Shown here piece after piece: positions 42,714 to 51,469 of a DNA stretch of 64,000 bases. Position numbers and translations under genes: made by a program. The stretch is from Holophagales bacterium (GTDB lineage: Bacteria > Acidobacteriota > Thermoanaerobaculia > Multivoradales > Multivoraceae), in NCBI GenBank assembly GCA_009843505.1, contig VYDI01000034.1, forward strand, positions 620,001-684,000. Reading direction: 5' to 3'. How positions within the stretch are numbered: the first letter of the stretch is position 1; each line of letters starts with the position of its first letter. Below the pieces are notes generated by a model, which was not told the origin of the DNA, did not search any database, and was given only the letters and a program-made list of their open reading frames with translations.

Positions 42714-45103
42714 CTCCACCGAACGCCTCGGAACCGGCCCCCTTCGCCGGGCTCAGGATCGTCGAACTCGCGGAGGGTGTCGCCGGCCCGTACTGCGGCA
42801 AGCTGCTTGCCGACCTGGGCGCCGACGTCATCAAGGTCGAACCGCCCGCGGGCGATCACGCCCGCCGGACGAACGGCTCCGACCCGGAAGGCTCGCCGCT
42901 GTTCCTCTACTGCAACACGAGCAAACGCGGCGTCGTCCTCGACCTGGACGACGAAGCCGATCGCGCGACCCTCGACGACCTGCTCCAGACCGCCGACGCC
43001 CTGGTTGTCGACCGCGAACCGCCGGCCGAGACACCGCCGGATCTGATCGTGGCGGCGGTTACGCCGTACGGCCTCTCGGGACCGCGCTCGGGAGCGCCCG
43101 CCAGCGAGCTGACGCTCATGCACGGCGGTGGACTGGTCAACCAGATGCCGGCCCGGTCACGCGACATCGACCGCGCGCCGGTCGCCCTGGGCGGCCATCA
43201 GGCCGGCTACCACGCCGGCCTGGTGACGGCGCTGGCGGTTGCCGCTCAGCTCTACGAACGCAGCCACGGCGGCGGCGCCCGGGTCGACGTCTCGATTCAG
43301 GACGTGATGATCAGCATGGTGGCGCCGCTGGCGGCCAGCGCCCGCTACCACGAGACGACCTGGTCACGGGTGCCGGATCGGCCACCGGCCATGGGCAGGC
43401 TGAAGACCAGTGACGGCTACGTCATCCTGAACGCCTTCGACGATCACCACTTCGAACTCTTCCGCGAACTGATGGGCAATCCCGAGTGGTGCCAGGGCGA
43501 CGAGTGGAAGGACATGGCCTACCGCAGCCACCACCTGATGGACATCGCTCCCGAGGTCGACGCCTGGGCCCTCGAACAGAAACGCGACGATCTCTACCAC
43601 CGCGCCGCCAAACTCGGCATCCCGGTCGGACCGATCCACGACGCCGCGGACGTGATGGACTACCAGCAGTACCTGGCCCGCGACTACTTCGTCGAGGTGA
43701 ACCACCCCCGTGCCGGGAAACGCCGCTACGCCGGCTGGCCGTACCGGATGGCCGGGTCGCCGCCCCGTGTTGCGCGCCCGGCGCCGCTGCTCGGCGAGCA
43801 TTCGAACGAGGTCCGCGCCGAGGTTTCGGGAGAGGCCAACGGTAGTCCGGCCGGAGGCGTCCCGCCCGCCGGACCGGCCAACCCCAAGCTCCCGCTCGAG
43901 GGCATTCGGGTGGCCGAGTTCGCCTGGGTCTGGGCCGGCCCCTACGCCGGCGTCCTCCTCTCGACCCTGGGCGCCGAAGTGATCAAGGTCGAGGGACCCA
44001 AGCGCCTCGACCTGACCCGCCGCTCGGTGGTCTGGCCCCGTGCCGAGGAGGCGCCGCTGAAGATCGGCCAGGACGCGGGCATGGCGTTCAACACGATGAA
44101 CCTGAACAAGCGGTCGCTGGCGCTCGACCTGTCCCAGGCGGAAGGCCGCGAACTCGCCTTGCGCCTCGCCGGCGAGTGCGACGTGATCTACGACAACATG
44201 CGTCCCGGCGCCATGGTCAAGCTCGGCCTCGACCACGAGACCCTGCGCCGGGTGAATCCCGCGCTGGTCGTCGCCTCGTCGTCGGGCCGCGGCCACGGCG
44301 GCCCGGAGACCGAGTACCTCGGCTACGCGATGGTCCACCAGGGCGTGGCCGGCGGGGCCTGGATCTCCGGCTACCCGGACGATCACCCGACTCACAGCGG
44401 CGGCGACGTCGACCTGATGAACGCGATCACGCTCGCCTTCTCGATCGTTGCCGCACTGCATCACCGCGGCCGCACCGGCGAAGGCCAGTTCATCGACTAC
44501 TCACAGTGCGAGGGCGTCAGCTCGATCCTCGGCGAGGTACTGCTCGAGTACGAGATGACCGGCGAGATCCCGGAACGTGCCGGCAACTCGCACCGCTCCT
44601 CGGCGCCGCACGGCGTCTATCGCTGCTGGGGCATCGACCGCTGGCTCGCCATCGAGGTGCACGGCGACGAGGAGTTCGCCCGGCTCGCGGCGACGATGGG
44701 CCGGCCTGAGCTGGCCGAGGACTCCCGGTTCGCAACCGCAGCGGCCAGGAAGCAGAACGAAACGGAACTCGACGCGATTGTCGGCGCCTGGACCAGGGAG
44801 CGGGACCGTGACTGGCTGGCCCGCGAACTCCTGCGGGCCGACGTCGCCGCCGCTCCGTCGCGCGATGCCCGGGATCTGTATGCCGACCCTCACCTGCGGG
44901 CCCGCGGCTCCTTCGCCACCGTCGAGCACCCGGAGTGGGGCGACCTGGAACTCGTCGGTCCGCCGTTCCGTATCGAAGGCCACGACATCAGCCCTCGCCG
45001 GGCGCCCCTGCTCGGCGAGCACACCGACATCGTCCTCACCGACGTCCTTGGGCTCTCCGCCGACGAGATCGGGGCCTACCGTGGCCGCGGCATCGTCGCC
45101 TGA
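42710..45103 (+). CDS. Double-domain family III CoA-transferase (CaiB/BaiF), second copy
   Basis: A 797-residue protein with the same two-domain plan as the gene at 34911. Domain 1 (about 1-370) opens FAGLRIVELAEGVAGPYCGKLLADLGADVIKVE. Domain 2 (about 395-790) opens LEGIRVAEFAWVWAGPYAGVL. Asp is present in domain 2 (GGDVDLMNAITLAF), but the matching site in domain 1 reads HQAGYHAGLVTAL, with Gly in place of Asp. Both C-terminal regions contain the family RAPLLGEH or PAPLLGEH block, so two complete folds are joined. It starts in an ATGA overlap with the serine hydrolase. The substrate is unknown; the window also has enoyl-CoA hydratase and SDR genes that could act on the same CoA esters. Confidence 0.88.
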   Translation: MTPPNASEPAPFAGLRIVELAEGVAGPYCGKLLADLGADVIKVEPPAGDHARRTNGSDPEGSPLFLYCNTSKRGVVLDLDDEADRATLDDLLQTADALVVDREPPAETPPDLIVAAVTPYGLSGPRSGAPASELTLMHGGGLVNQMPARSRDIDRAPVALGGHQAGYHAGLVTALAVAAQLYERSHGGGARVDVSIQDVMISMVAPLAASARYHETTWSRVPDRPPAMGRLKTSDGYVILNAFDDHHFELFRELMGNPEWCQGDEWKDMAYRSHHLMDIAPEVDAWALEQKRDDLYHRAAKLGIPVGPIHDAADVMDYQQYLARDYFVEVNHPRAGKRRYAGWPYRMAGSPPRVARPAPLLGEHSNEVRAEVSGEANGSPAGGVPPAGPANPKLPLEGIRVAEFAWVWAGPYAGVLLSTLGAEVIKVEGPKRLDLTRRSVVWPRAEEAPLKIGQDAGMAFNTMNLNKRSLALDLSQAEGRELALRLAGECDVIYDNMRPGAMVKLGLDHETLRRVNPALVVASSSGRGHGGPETEYLGYAMVHQGVAGGAWISGYPDDHPTHSGGDVDLMNAITLAFSIVAALHHRGRTGEGQFIDYSQCEGVSSILGEVLLEYEMTGEIPERAGNSHRSSAPHGVYRCWGIDRWLAIEVHGDEEFARLAATMGRPELAEDSRFATAAARKQNETELDAIVGAWTRERDRDWLARELLRADVAAAPSRDARDLYADPHLRARGSFATVEHPEWGDLELVGPPFRIEGHDISPRRAPLLGEHTDIVLTDVLGLSADEIGAYRGRGIVA

Positions 45104-45107
45104 TCGC

Positions 45108-45113
45108 TACACT
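45108..45113 (+). promoter_or_regulatory. Putative -10 (TACACT) of the esterase-amidase-repeat protein operon
   Basis: TACACT lies 44 nt upstream of GTG 45158. AAGGGAGG (45144-45151) is a good ribosome-binding site 6 nt from the GTG. Confidence 0.4.
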
Positions 45114-45157
45114 TCGCCCTCACCAGCAACATCCCGATCCAACAAGGGAGGTCCAGA

Positions 45158-46138
45158 GTGACTCACCTCAACCGAACGTCGCGCAGCGCCGCGGTCGCGG
45201 CGGCCATCGCCATCGCCGCCCTGCTCTTCACGCCATCGGTCCCCGGCTTCGCCCAGGACGGCGAGTCGGTGACAGTCGACATCATGAGCCGCTATCGCGT
45301 CGCTCCGAACATCACCTACCTGACGGCTGACGGCTACGAGTCCAAGCTGGACGTGATGACCCCACGCGGCCAGGGCCCGGTGCCCACCCTGATCTACATC
45401 CACGGCGGCGGCTGGGTCGGCGGCACCAAGGAGTCCAGCGTGCTGCGGGCACTCCCGTATCTCGAGATGGGCTGGGCGGTGGTCAACGTGGAGTATCGGC
45501 TTGGCCGCAACGCGCTCGCGCCCGGCGCCGTCGAGGACTGTCGCTGCGCGCTGCGCTGGGTCTACGAAAACGCCGGGGACTACAACATCGACACCTCCCG
45601 CCTGGTCGTCACCGGCGCCTCGGCCGGCGGTCACCTGTCCCTGACCACGGGCATGCTGCCGGCCTCCGCCGGTCTCGACCGGCTCTGCCCCGGCCGCGAC
45701 GCGGACCGTCCGGGCTGGGCTGCCGCCGACGAGTACGAGATGCCGGTCGCCGCGATCGTCAACTGGTTCGGGATCACCGACGTCGGCGATCTGCTCGAGG
45801 GCGTCAACGCGAAGAGCTACGCGGTCGCCTGGATGGGCTCCCGCAGCGACCGCATGGAACTCGCCAAGCGCGTGTCGCCCGTCACCTACGTGCGGTCCGG
45901 ACTGCCGCCGATCCTGACGATCCACGGCGACGTCGACAACATCGTGCCCTACCAGCACGCCCTGGACCTGCACGCCAAGCTGGACAAGGCGGGCGTCGTG
46001 AACAGGATCCACACCGTGCCCGGCAAGGGCCACGGCAACTTCACGCCCGACGAGCAGCAGGAGATCTTCCGGGTGATCCGGGCCTTCCTCGCCGAGCACG
46101 TGACCGCCGGGGAAGCCGCCAGCACCGGCGCCGAGTGA
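45158..46138 (+). CDS. Secreted alpha/beta hydrolase (carboxylesterase-like)
   Basis: A 326-residue exported hydrolase (signal peptide to about residue 30). It has the oxyanion-hole motif IYIHGGGWVGGTKESS, nucleophile elbow VTGASAGGHLSL, acid in TIHGDVDNIVPYQHAL and a late His in GKGHGNFTP, which together make a complete Ser-Asp-His triad. It resembles the hormone-sensitive-lipase/BD-FAE esterase group. Two Cys residues in EDCRCALRW may be structural. GTG start with an AAGGGAGG site. It overlaps the amidase gene by 4 bp (GTGA) and heads the operon 45158-51380. Confidence 0.88.
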   Translation: MTHLNRTSRSAAVAAAIAIAALLFTPSVPGFAQDGESVTVDIMSRYRVAPNITYLTADGYESKLDVMTPRGQGPVPTLIYIHGGGWVGGTKESSVLRALPYLEMGWAVVNVEYRLGRNALAPGAVEDCRCALRWVYENAGDYNIDTSRLVVTGASAGGHLSLTTGMLPASAGLDRLCPGRDADRPGWAAADEYEMPVAAIVNWFGITDVGDLLEGVNAKSYAVAWMGSRSDRMELAKRVSPVTYVRSGLPPILTIHGDVDNIVPYQHALDLHAKLDKAGVVNRIHTVPGKGHGNFTPDEQQEIFRVIRAFLAEHVTAGEAASTGAE

Positions 46139-47592
46139 CGGCCGCCACCGGGCGGCGCGGCCCCGCGGCGGGCGCTCCCGACCTCTGCACCCGCACCGCC
46201 GTCGACCTCGCCGGGCTGTTCACCAGCGGCGAGGTCTCGGCGGTCGAGGTGCTTGAAGCCCACCTCGACTGGATCGACCGGCGCAACCCGGAACTCAACG
46301 CGATCTGCACGCTGGACCGCGACCAAGCGTTCGAGCAGGCTCGGGCCGCCGACGACCTGCGCCGCCGCGATCTGGAGGCCGCCTCCGCCAAGCCCCTGCT
46401 CGGCCTGCCGACCGCCATCAAGGACCTGGTGCCGACGAACGGCATCCGCACCACCTTCGGCTCGCCGATCTTCGCGGACAATGTCCCCGACTTCGACGCC
46501 CTGATCGTCGAACGGATCCGCCGCGCCGGAGCGGTCGTCATCGGCAAGACGAACACGCCCGAGTTCGGCGCCGGCTCGCAGACGTTCAACCCGGTGTTCG
46601 GCAAGACCCGCAACCCCTGGGATCCCACCCGGACGTGCGGCGGTTCGAGCGGCGGTGCCGCGGCCGCGCTCGCGAGCGGCATGTTGCCGATCGCCGACGG
46701 CAGCGACCTCGGCGGTTCGCTCCGCAACCCGGCCAGCTTCTGCGGCGTCGTCGGCTTCCGGCCGACGCCGGGCCGCGTGCCCCGGGTACCGCCCGAGCAG
46801 GGCTGGGACGACCTCGCCGTGCTCGGGCCGATGGGAAGAAACGTCGCCGACGCGGCGCTCCTGTTCTCGGTCATCGCCGGACCGGACCCGCGCGACCCGA
46901 TCTCGCTCGCACGCCCTTCCGAGCCCTTCCACCCGGTCGAGCCGCTCGACCTCCGCGAGCTGCGCCTCGCCTGGACCCCGAACCTCGGCCGCTACCCGGT
47001 CGAACGCGAGGTCGTCGAGGTCTGCGAAGCCGCCCTGCCGGTGTTCCGGGACCTGGGCGCCGAGATCGAAGAAGCGGCGCCTGACCTGTCCGGCGCAGGC
47101 AGCATCTTCCGCACCCTGCGCGCCAACCTGTTCGCCGACAAGCTGGGGCCGGTGTTCCCCGGGCACCGCGATCAGATGAAGGACACCGTGATCGAGGAGG
47201 TCGAACGGGGCCTGGCGCTCACCGGCCCGGACATCGCGACCGCCCAGGCGGAGCGCACCCGTCTCCACTGCCGCGTGGTCGGGTTCTTCGAGCGCTACGA
47301 CGCCCTGCTGCTGCCGACAGTCCAGGTGCTTCCCTTCGACGTCGACCAGCCCTACCCCGTCGAGATCGAAGGTCAGGCGATGGCCAGCTACACCGACTGG
47401 ATGGCCTCCTGCTACTCGATCACTGTCACCGGCTGTCCTGCGATCTCCGTGCCCTGCGGAGTCGGCCCGTCCGGTCTGCCGGTCGGCCTGCAGATCGTGT
47501 CTCCGCGTGGCAGCGATCGCATCACGCTCGGCATCGCAGCCGCTTTCGAGGCCGGGACGACCGCGAACGCCATCCCTCGACTCTCGGAATGA
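46135..47592 (+). CDS. Amidase signature family hydrolase
   Basis: A 485-residue amidase that hydrolyses a C-N amide bond with a Ser-cisSer-Lys triad: Lys in LPTAIKDLVPTNG, cis-Ser in CGGSSGGAAAALASG and nucleophile Ser in GSDLGGSLRNPASFCG. It has the normal length for the family and no signal peptide, so it is probably cytoplasmic, unlike its neighbours. It could be a specific amide hydrolase or a relative of GatA. GatA is less likely because no GatB or GatC is present. It starts with GTG inside the esterase stop and ends in an ATGA overlap with the repeat protein. Confidence 0.9.
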   Translation: MTAATGRRGPAAGAPDLCTRTAVDLAGLFTSGEVSAVEVLEAHLDWIDRRNPELNAICTLDRDQAFEQARAADDLRRRDLEAASAKPLLGLPTAIKDLVPTNGIRTTFGSPIFADNVPDFDALIVERIRRAGAVVIGKTNTPEFGAGSQTFNPVFGKTRNPWDPTRTCGGSSGGAAAALASGMLPIADGSDLGGSLRNPASFCGVVGFRPTPGRVPRVPPEQGWDDLAVLGPMGRNVADAALLFSVIAGPDPRDPISLARPSEPFHPVEPLDLRELRLAWTPNLGRYPVEREVVEVCEAALPVFRDLGAEIEEAAPDLSGAGSIFRTLRANLFADKLGPVFPGHRDQMKDTVIEEVERGLALTGPDIATAQAERTRLHCRVVGFFERYDALLLPTVQVLPFDVDQPYPVEIEGQAMASYTDWMASCYSITVTGCPAISVPCGVGPSGLPVGLQIVSPRGSDRITLGIAAAFEAGTTANAIPRLSE

Positions 47593-50500
47593 CCTGTCGC
47601 GGGTGCGGGTTGCACTTGGCCATGCCCCGGATACTGCTGTGCCTCGGCCTCGCCGGCCTCGCCGCCGGTCCCCTCGCCGCCCAACCCGCCGATTCGCACA
47701 ACACGATCACAGGCGCCGTTGTCGACGACAGCGGCGCTCCCGCCGCCGACATCGAGGTCGTTCTGCGACCGTATCCAAGCGCCTTCGAAGCGGATCTGTA
47801 CGTTCTCGGCCACTCGGACGCACTGCCGGAGGCGGTTGATCGGGTCCGCTCAGACGCAGACGGAGTCTTCTCCCTCGGGGCGCCCGCGGCTGGTCCCTAC
47901 CGGCTGGAGTTCGGGCGCTCGACGCCGGCGAACGAGTCCAGCGCCGCCATGCCGCTGGTCCAGGGAGTCATCGTTCCGCTCAAGGGGTCGCAAGTCGCCG
48001 AGACGGTTAACGTGCCCCATCGCCACTTCATCGCCGTCCGGGTGCTGGATGCGGACGATCGGCCAATCGAGGGAGCACTGGTCGTGGCAAACCCCAGCGT
48101 CTGGGTGTCGCGTCGCACCCTTGGCGTTCTCAACCGGATCGCTCGTGAACTGAACTCGGGAGACTACTCTCGCCCGTCGGCTCAGTTCATCCTGCCGACA
48201 CACCATCCCGCCTCGTCTCGCACCGACGCCGAGGGAATCGCGCGAGTCGCGATGCCAACCGCCGAGGCCACCGTCGTCGTCTCGGCGAGCGGATTCGTCC
48301 TCGGAGAAGGCAAGACGCGATCCGGCCGCGCCGTGTTGCGGCTGGAGCGAGATCCCGGCGTCCGACTTCGCGTCCGCGGTCCAACCGGCGCACCCGCGCC
48401 CGGTGTGCTCATCCGGACCGAGAGCGCTCGCGAGAGAACCATGAATGCCGATGCCTCGGACGCCCTGGCGACTCTCGGCACGCCAGGCGCCCTCGGCGGC
48501 TTTGACACGCCCTTGGCCATCACCGACCGCAATGGCGAAGCGGTCATCGGACGGCCCCCTGGCGCGGAGACCGCCCTGGAAGTCGAAGCAGCCGACGGTG
48601 CATTCGCCCGGGTTTCCCTCCCGGTGGCGACTCCGACCGAATCGCAGCAACGAGAGCACGTCATCGACGTGCGGCTGGAAGATCCCCTCTGGATTCCAGG
48701 CCGGATCGTCGACGTCGCGTCCGGCCTGCCCATCGCCAGCGCGGCCATCTGGGTCCAGTCGTTCCCCGGCCGCCACGCCTTCAGTGATCCCACCGGCGCA
48801 TTCGACCTGAGCACCCGCCGCGCCAAGCAAGCAACGCGTCTGCAGGCGACGGCGACCGGCTTCCTTCCCGAGCGAGTCGACATCAGGTCCGCGGACCTGT
48901 CCAACCGGGAGGAAGTGCGGATCGGATTGACGCCCTCAGCACCCATTCGGGGCCTGGTCACCGACGAAGCCGGTCAACCCGTTGCCGGGGCCAGCATTCG
49001 GGCCGAACCACGCCGCGATGGAGTTCCATTCCACTTCTCGTTGTCGTCCCGTCCAGCCACTTCAGGCTTCGACGGTTTCTTCCGGGTAGCGGAAGCCCTG
49101 TACGGACATCCCTACCGCTTGACCGCGCAAGCGGCAGGCTACGCCCCTACCCTCCTCGACCTGCCGCCCCTGGAGCCGGGCATTCCCGTCGACCCCGTTC
49201 ATCTCGCGCTGAGCAAGGGGCGGCGCGTCCTCGGCTCGGTCGTCGACACCGACGGAAACCCGGTGGCGCAGGCTCAGGTCTCGCTGCTCTGGCCTCTCGA
49301 CCAGTCGAACTTTCGGTCGGGGCTCGAAGCCCCGGCCAGAGCCGCCACAACCGACGGTCGGGGTCTCTTTGCACTCCCCGCCACCGGACCGGGAACGTAC
49401 GAGATCCTCGTCAGCCATGCCGACTACGCCCATCGGCCACCCTCCCGCGTCGAGGTGCCGGCCGGAGAGTCGGACTTCGATCTCGGCGATCTCACCCTGG
49501 CGGCCGGCGGAGCGGTCCACGGCATCGTCAGGGACCCCGACGGAGAACCGGTCGGCGGCGCGACCATTCAGGCCCACGAGCGACATCGGTTCGACTCTCC
49601 GGCCAGAACGGCCACCACTGACGCCGACGGCCGATTCCGTCTCCGCGGACTCGCCTCGGACCTCGCCGACCTTGGCGTTCAGGCCAGCGGCTACCCGGTG
49701 CACGTTGAGCCTGACGTACGCGTCGACCGCGACGATCCGGTGCTGATCGCGCTCCAGCCCGGTGCCTCCATCGATGGCCGCGTCCTCGACAACGGTGGCA
49801 AAAGCGTTGGCGGCGTCCCAGTCCGCCTCCGAATCGAGTTCGACTTCAGCAGAAGGAGCGACCCACGCTTGTGGGACGCCGCTGACGGGTTCCGCTCCCA
49901 GGTCACGGACCAGCACGGCCGGTTCCGGTTCGATGGTCTCGCTGCCGGCACCTGGTCGGCTGAGACAAGTAGGGGAGCGGAGGGCGCGAAGCTCGACGGA
50001 ATCGAGTTGACTCCCGGCGGAGAACGGGAGATCGAACTCCTCTTGCGGACCGGGGACCGGCTGATCGTCACCGTCGTGACAGAGGTCGGGGAGCCGGTGA
50101 CCGACGCGCACATCCACGTGGAGACACCAGGCGAACGGCTTCCGACCGGCTACGGGCGCACGGACGGCAGCGGGCGGGACGTCATCGACATCGACCCGGG
50201 GCTGGCCACGGTCAAGGTCAGCCACGGCACGCTCCGCGACGAGTCGCGGCAAGTGCGGCTCGATCCGGGCGACAACGAGCTTCGATTCCAGCTTCGGCCC
50301 GGCCTGGAGCTCAGCGGCACGGTGCGCTCGTACGACGGCGCCCCTCTTGCCCTGGCTACCGTGGAGGCCGATACCGAGTACTCCCGCAATCTCAAGTCGC
50401 ACCAGACGAACACCGTCTCCGACCAGAGCGGCGCGTTTCGCATCACCGGGCTCGAACCCCGCCGCTACATTCTCACGGCTCGCTCACCCGGCTATGCGGA

Positions 50501-51380
50501 CGGCGGCCCGGACGAGCCGGTCGAGATCGGCGACGAGGCCATCGAAGGCATCGAAATCGTACTGGAGCCGGAAGCCTCGATCGTCGGCGTCATAACCGGG
50601 CTGTCGCCTGCCGATCTTAACCACGCACGGGTGTACGCCCGGAAGGGGCCCCGGTCCCGCGACGCAACGACCGACACCGAGGGGAACTTCTCCGTGCGGG
50701 GAATCGGCCCGGGGGGATGGGTCGTCAGAGGAGTCAAGGGCGACTGGGAGCGCACCGTCGAACGGACCGTGACGATCGAGCCGGGTATGACCGAAGTCTT
50801 CGTCGAACTGCCTTTCGAGCGCGGGCTGCGCCTGTCCGGTCAAGTGATTGAAGACGGCGCGCCGCTTCGCGGCGCAATGCTGTCGGTGGGCGATGTGACC
50901 GTCCGGGCCGACCACGAAGGCCGCTTCGCCATGGAGGGGCTTGAGGCCGGCCCAAATGAGGTCTTCGTCAGCCGGCCCGACTACACCGGCTCGCAGTACC
51001 ACTCGATCGATCTGCAGACCGATCTGGAAGGGGTCCGCATCGAACTTGAGCCGGCAGCGGCCACCGTTACCGGCGTCGTCGTCGACGCCCTGACCGGCCA
51101 ACCGATCTACCTTGCGAATCTGGTCACCGCCGACGCGGCCACGATCGGTGCCATCGCAGCTGATCAAGCCGCCGACGCATCGTTCGTCGGCGCCAGTTCC
51201 TCGTTCAGCTGGCCCGAAGGCACGTTCGAACTCGAGCTGCGTAGGAATGCCGATCACTTGTGGATAACTCGCGACGGTTACGAGAGTGCTCAGATTCCCC
51301 TGAACATCGCGCCCGGCGAGCACATGGAGGGACTGGTCATCCGGCTGCAGCCGGCACCTCCCGACGCTCCTGATCAGTAG
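47589..51380 (+). CDS. Very large secreted carboxypeptidase-regulatory-like repeat protein, copy 1
   Basis: A 1263-residue exported protein made almost entirely of about 13 repeats of roughly 85-95 residues. Each starts with a strand like ITGAVVDDSGAPAADIEV, IRGLVTDEAGQPVAGASI or VHGIVRDPDGEPVGGATI, followed by a T-D-x-x-G-x-F strand and a Y-x-L or A-x-G-Y strand. These are prealbumin/Ig-like carboxypeptidase regulatory domains that often bind carbohydrate or protein at the cell surface. I see no outer-membrane barrel, TonB box, catalytic domain or clear sorting signal. The start at 47589 (ATGA overlap with the amidase) or at Met 47622 both leave an intact signal peptide. The tandem paralogue follows 89 bp later. 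Confidence 0.85.
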   Translation: MTCRGCGLHLAMPRILLCLGLAGLAAGPLAAQPADSHNTITGAVVDDSGAPAADIEVVLRPYPSAFEADLYVLGHSDALPEAVDRVRSDADGVFSLGAPAAGPYRLEFGRSTPANESSAAMPLVQGVIVPLKGSQVAETVNVPHRHFIAVRVLDADDRPIEGALVVANPSVWVSRRTLGVLNRIARELNSGDYSRPSAQFILPTHHPASSRTDAEGIARVAMPTAEATVVVSASGFVLGEGKTRSGRAVLRLERDPGVRLRVRGPTGAPAPGVLIRTESARERTMNADASDALATLGTPGALGGFDTPLAITDRNGEAVIGRPPGAETALEVEAADGAFARVSLPVATPTESQQREHVIDVRLEDPLWIPGRIVDVASGLPIASAAIWVQSFPGRHAFSDPTGAFDLSTRRAKQATRLQATATGFLPERVDIRSADLSNREEVRIGLTPSAPIRGLVTDEAGQPVAGASIRAEPRRDGVPFHFSLSSRPATSGFDGFFRVAEALYGHPYRLTAQAAGYAPTLLDLPPLEPGIPVDPVHLALSKGRRVLGSVVDTDGNPVAQAQVSLLWPLDQSNFRSGLEAPARAATTDGRGLFALPATGPGTYEILVSHADYAHRPPSRVEVPAGESDFDLGDLTLAAGGAVHGIVRDPDGEPVGGATIQAHERHRFDSPARTATTDADGRFRLRGLASDLADLGVQASGYPVHVEPDVRVDRDDPVLIALQPGASIDGRVLDNGGKSVGGVPVRLRIEFDFSRRSDPRLWDAADGFRSQVTDQHGRFRFDGLAAGTWSAETSRGAEGAKLDGIELTPGGEREIELLLRTGDRLIVTVVTEVGEPVTDAHIHVETPGERLPTGYGRTDGSGRDVIDIDPGLATVKVSHGTLRDESRQVRLDPGDNELRFQLRPGLELSGTVRSYDGAPLALATVEADTEYSRNLKSHQTNTVSDQSGAFRITGLEPRRYILTARSPGYADGGPDEPVEIGDEAIEGIEIVLEPEASIVGVITGLSPADLNHARVYARKGPRSRDATTDTEGNFSVRGIGPGGWVVRGVKGDWERTVERTVTIEPGMTEVFVELPFERGLRLSGQVIEDGAPLRGAMLSVGDVTVRADHEGRFAMEGLEAGPNEVFVSRPDYTGSQYHSIDLQTDLEGVRIELEPAAATVTGVVVDALTGQPIYLANLVTADAATIGAIAADQAADASFVGASSSFSWPEGTFELELRRNADHLWITRDGYESAQIPLNIAPGEHMEGLVIRLQPAPPDAPDQ

Positions 51381-51457
51381 CCATGAGCCGGGCTCGACTG
51401 CAGCCGTGAGCCGACCGGTCAGACTGATCGCACGGGCCGCCTGAACCGCGCAACCTC

Positions 51458-51463
51458 TAGAAT
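51458..51463 (+). promoter_or_regulatory. Putative -10 (TAGAAT), leaderless arrangement
   Basis: TAGAAT ends 6 nt before ATG 51470, so transcription would start at the ATG itself. It supports this start for the second repeat protein. Confidence 0.45.
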
Positions 51464-51469
51464 CCACGA

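Noticed and set aside
46135..47592. GatA subunit of the tRNA amidotransferase
   Set aside because: No gatB or gatC nearby, and the neighbours are exported hydrolases; a general amidase fits better.
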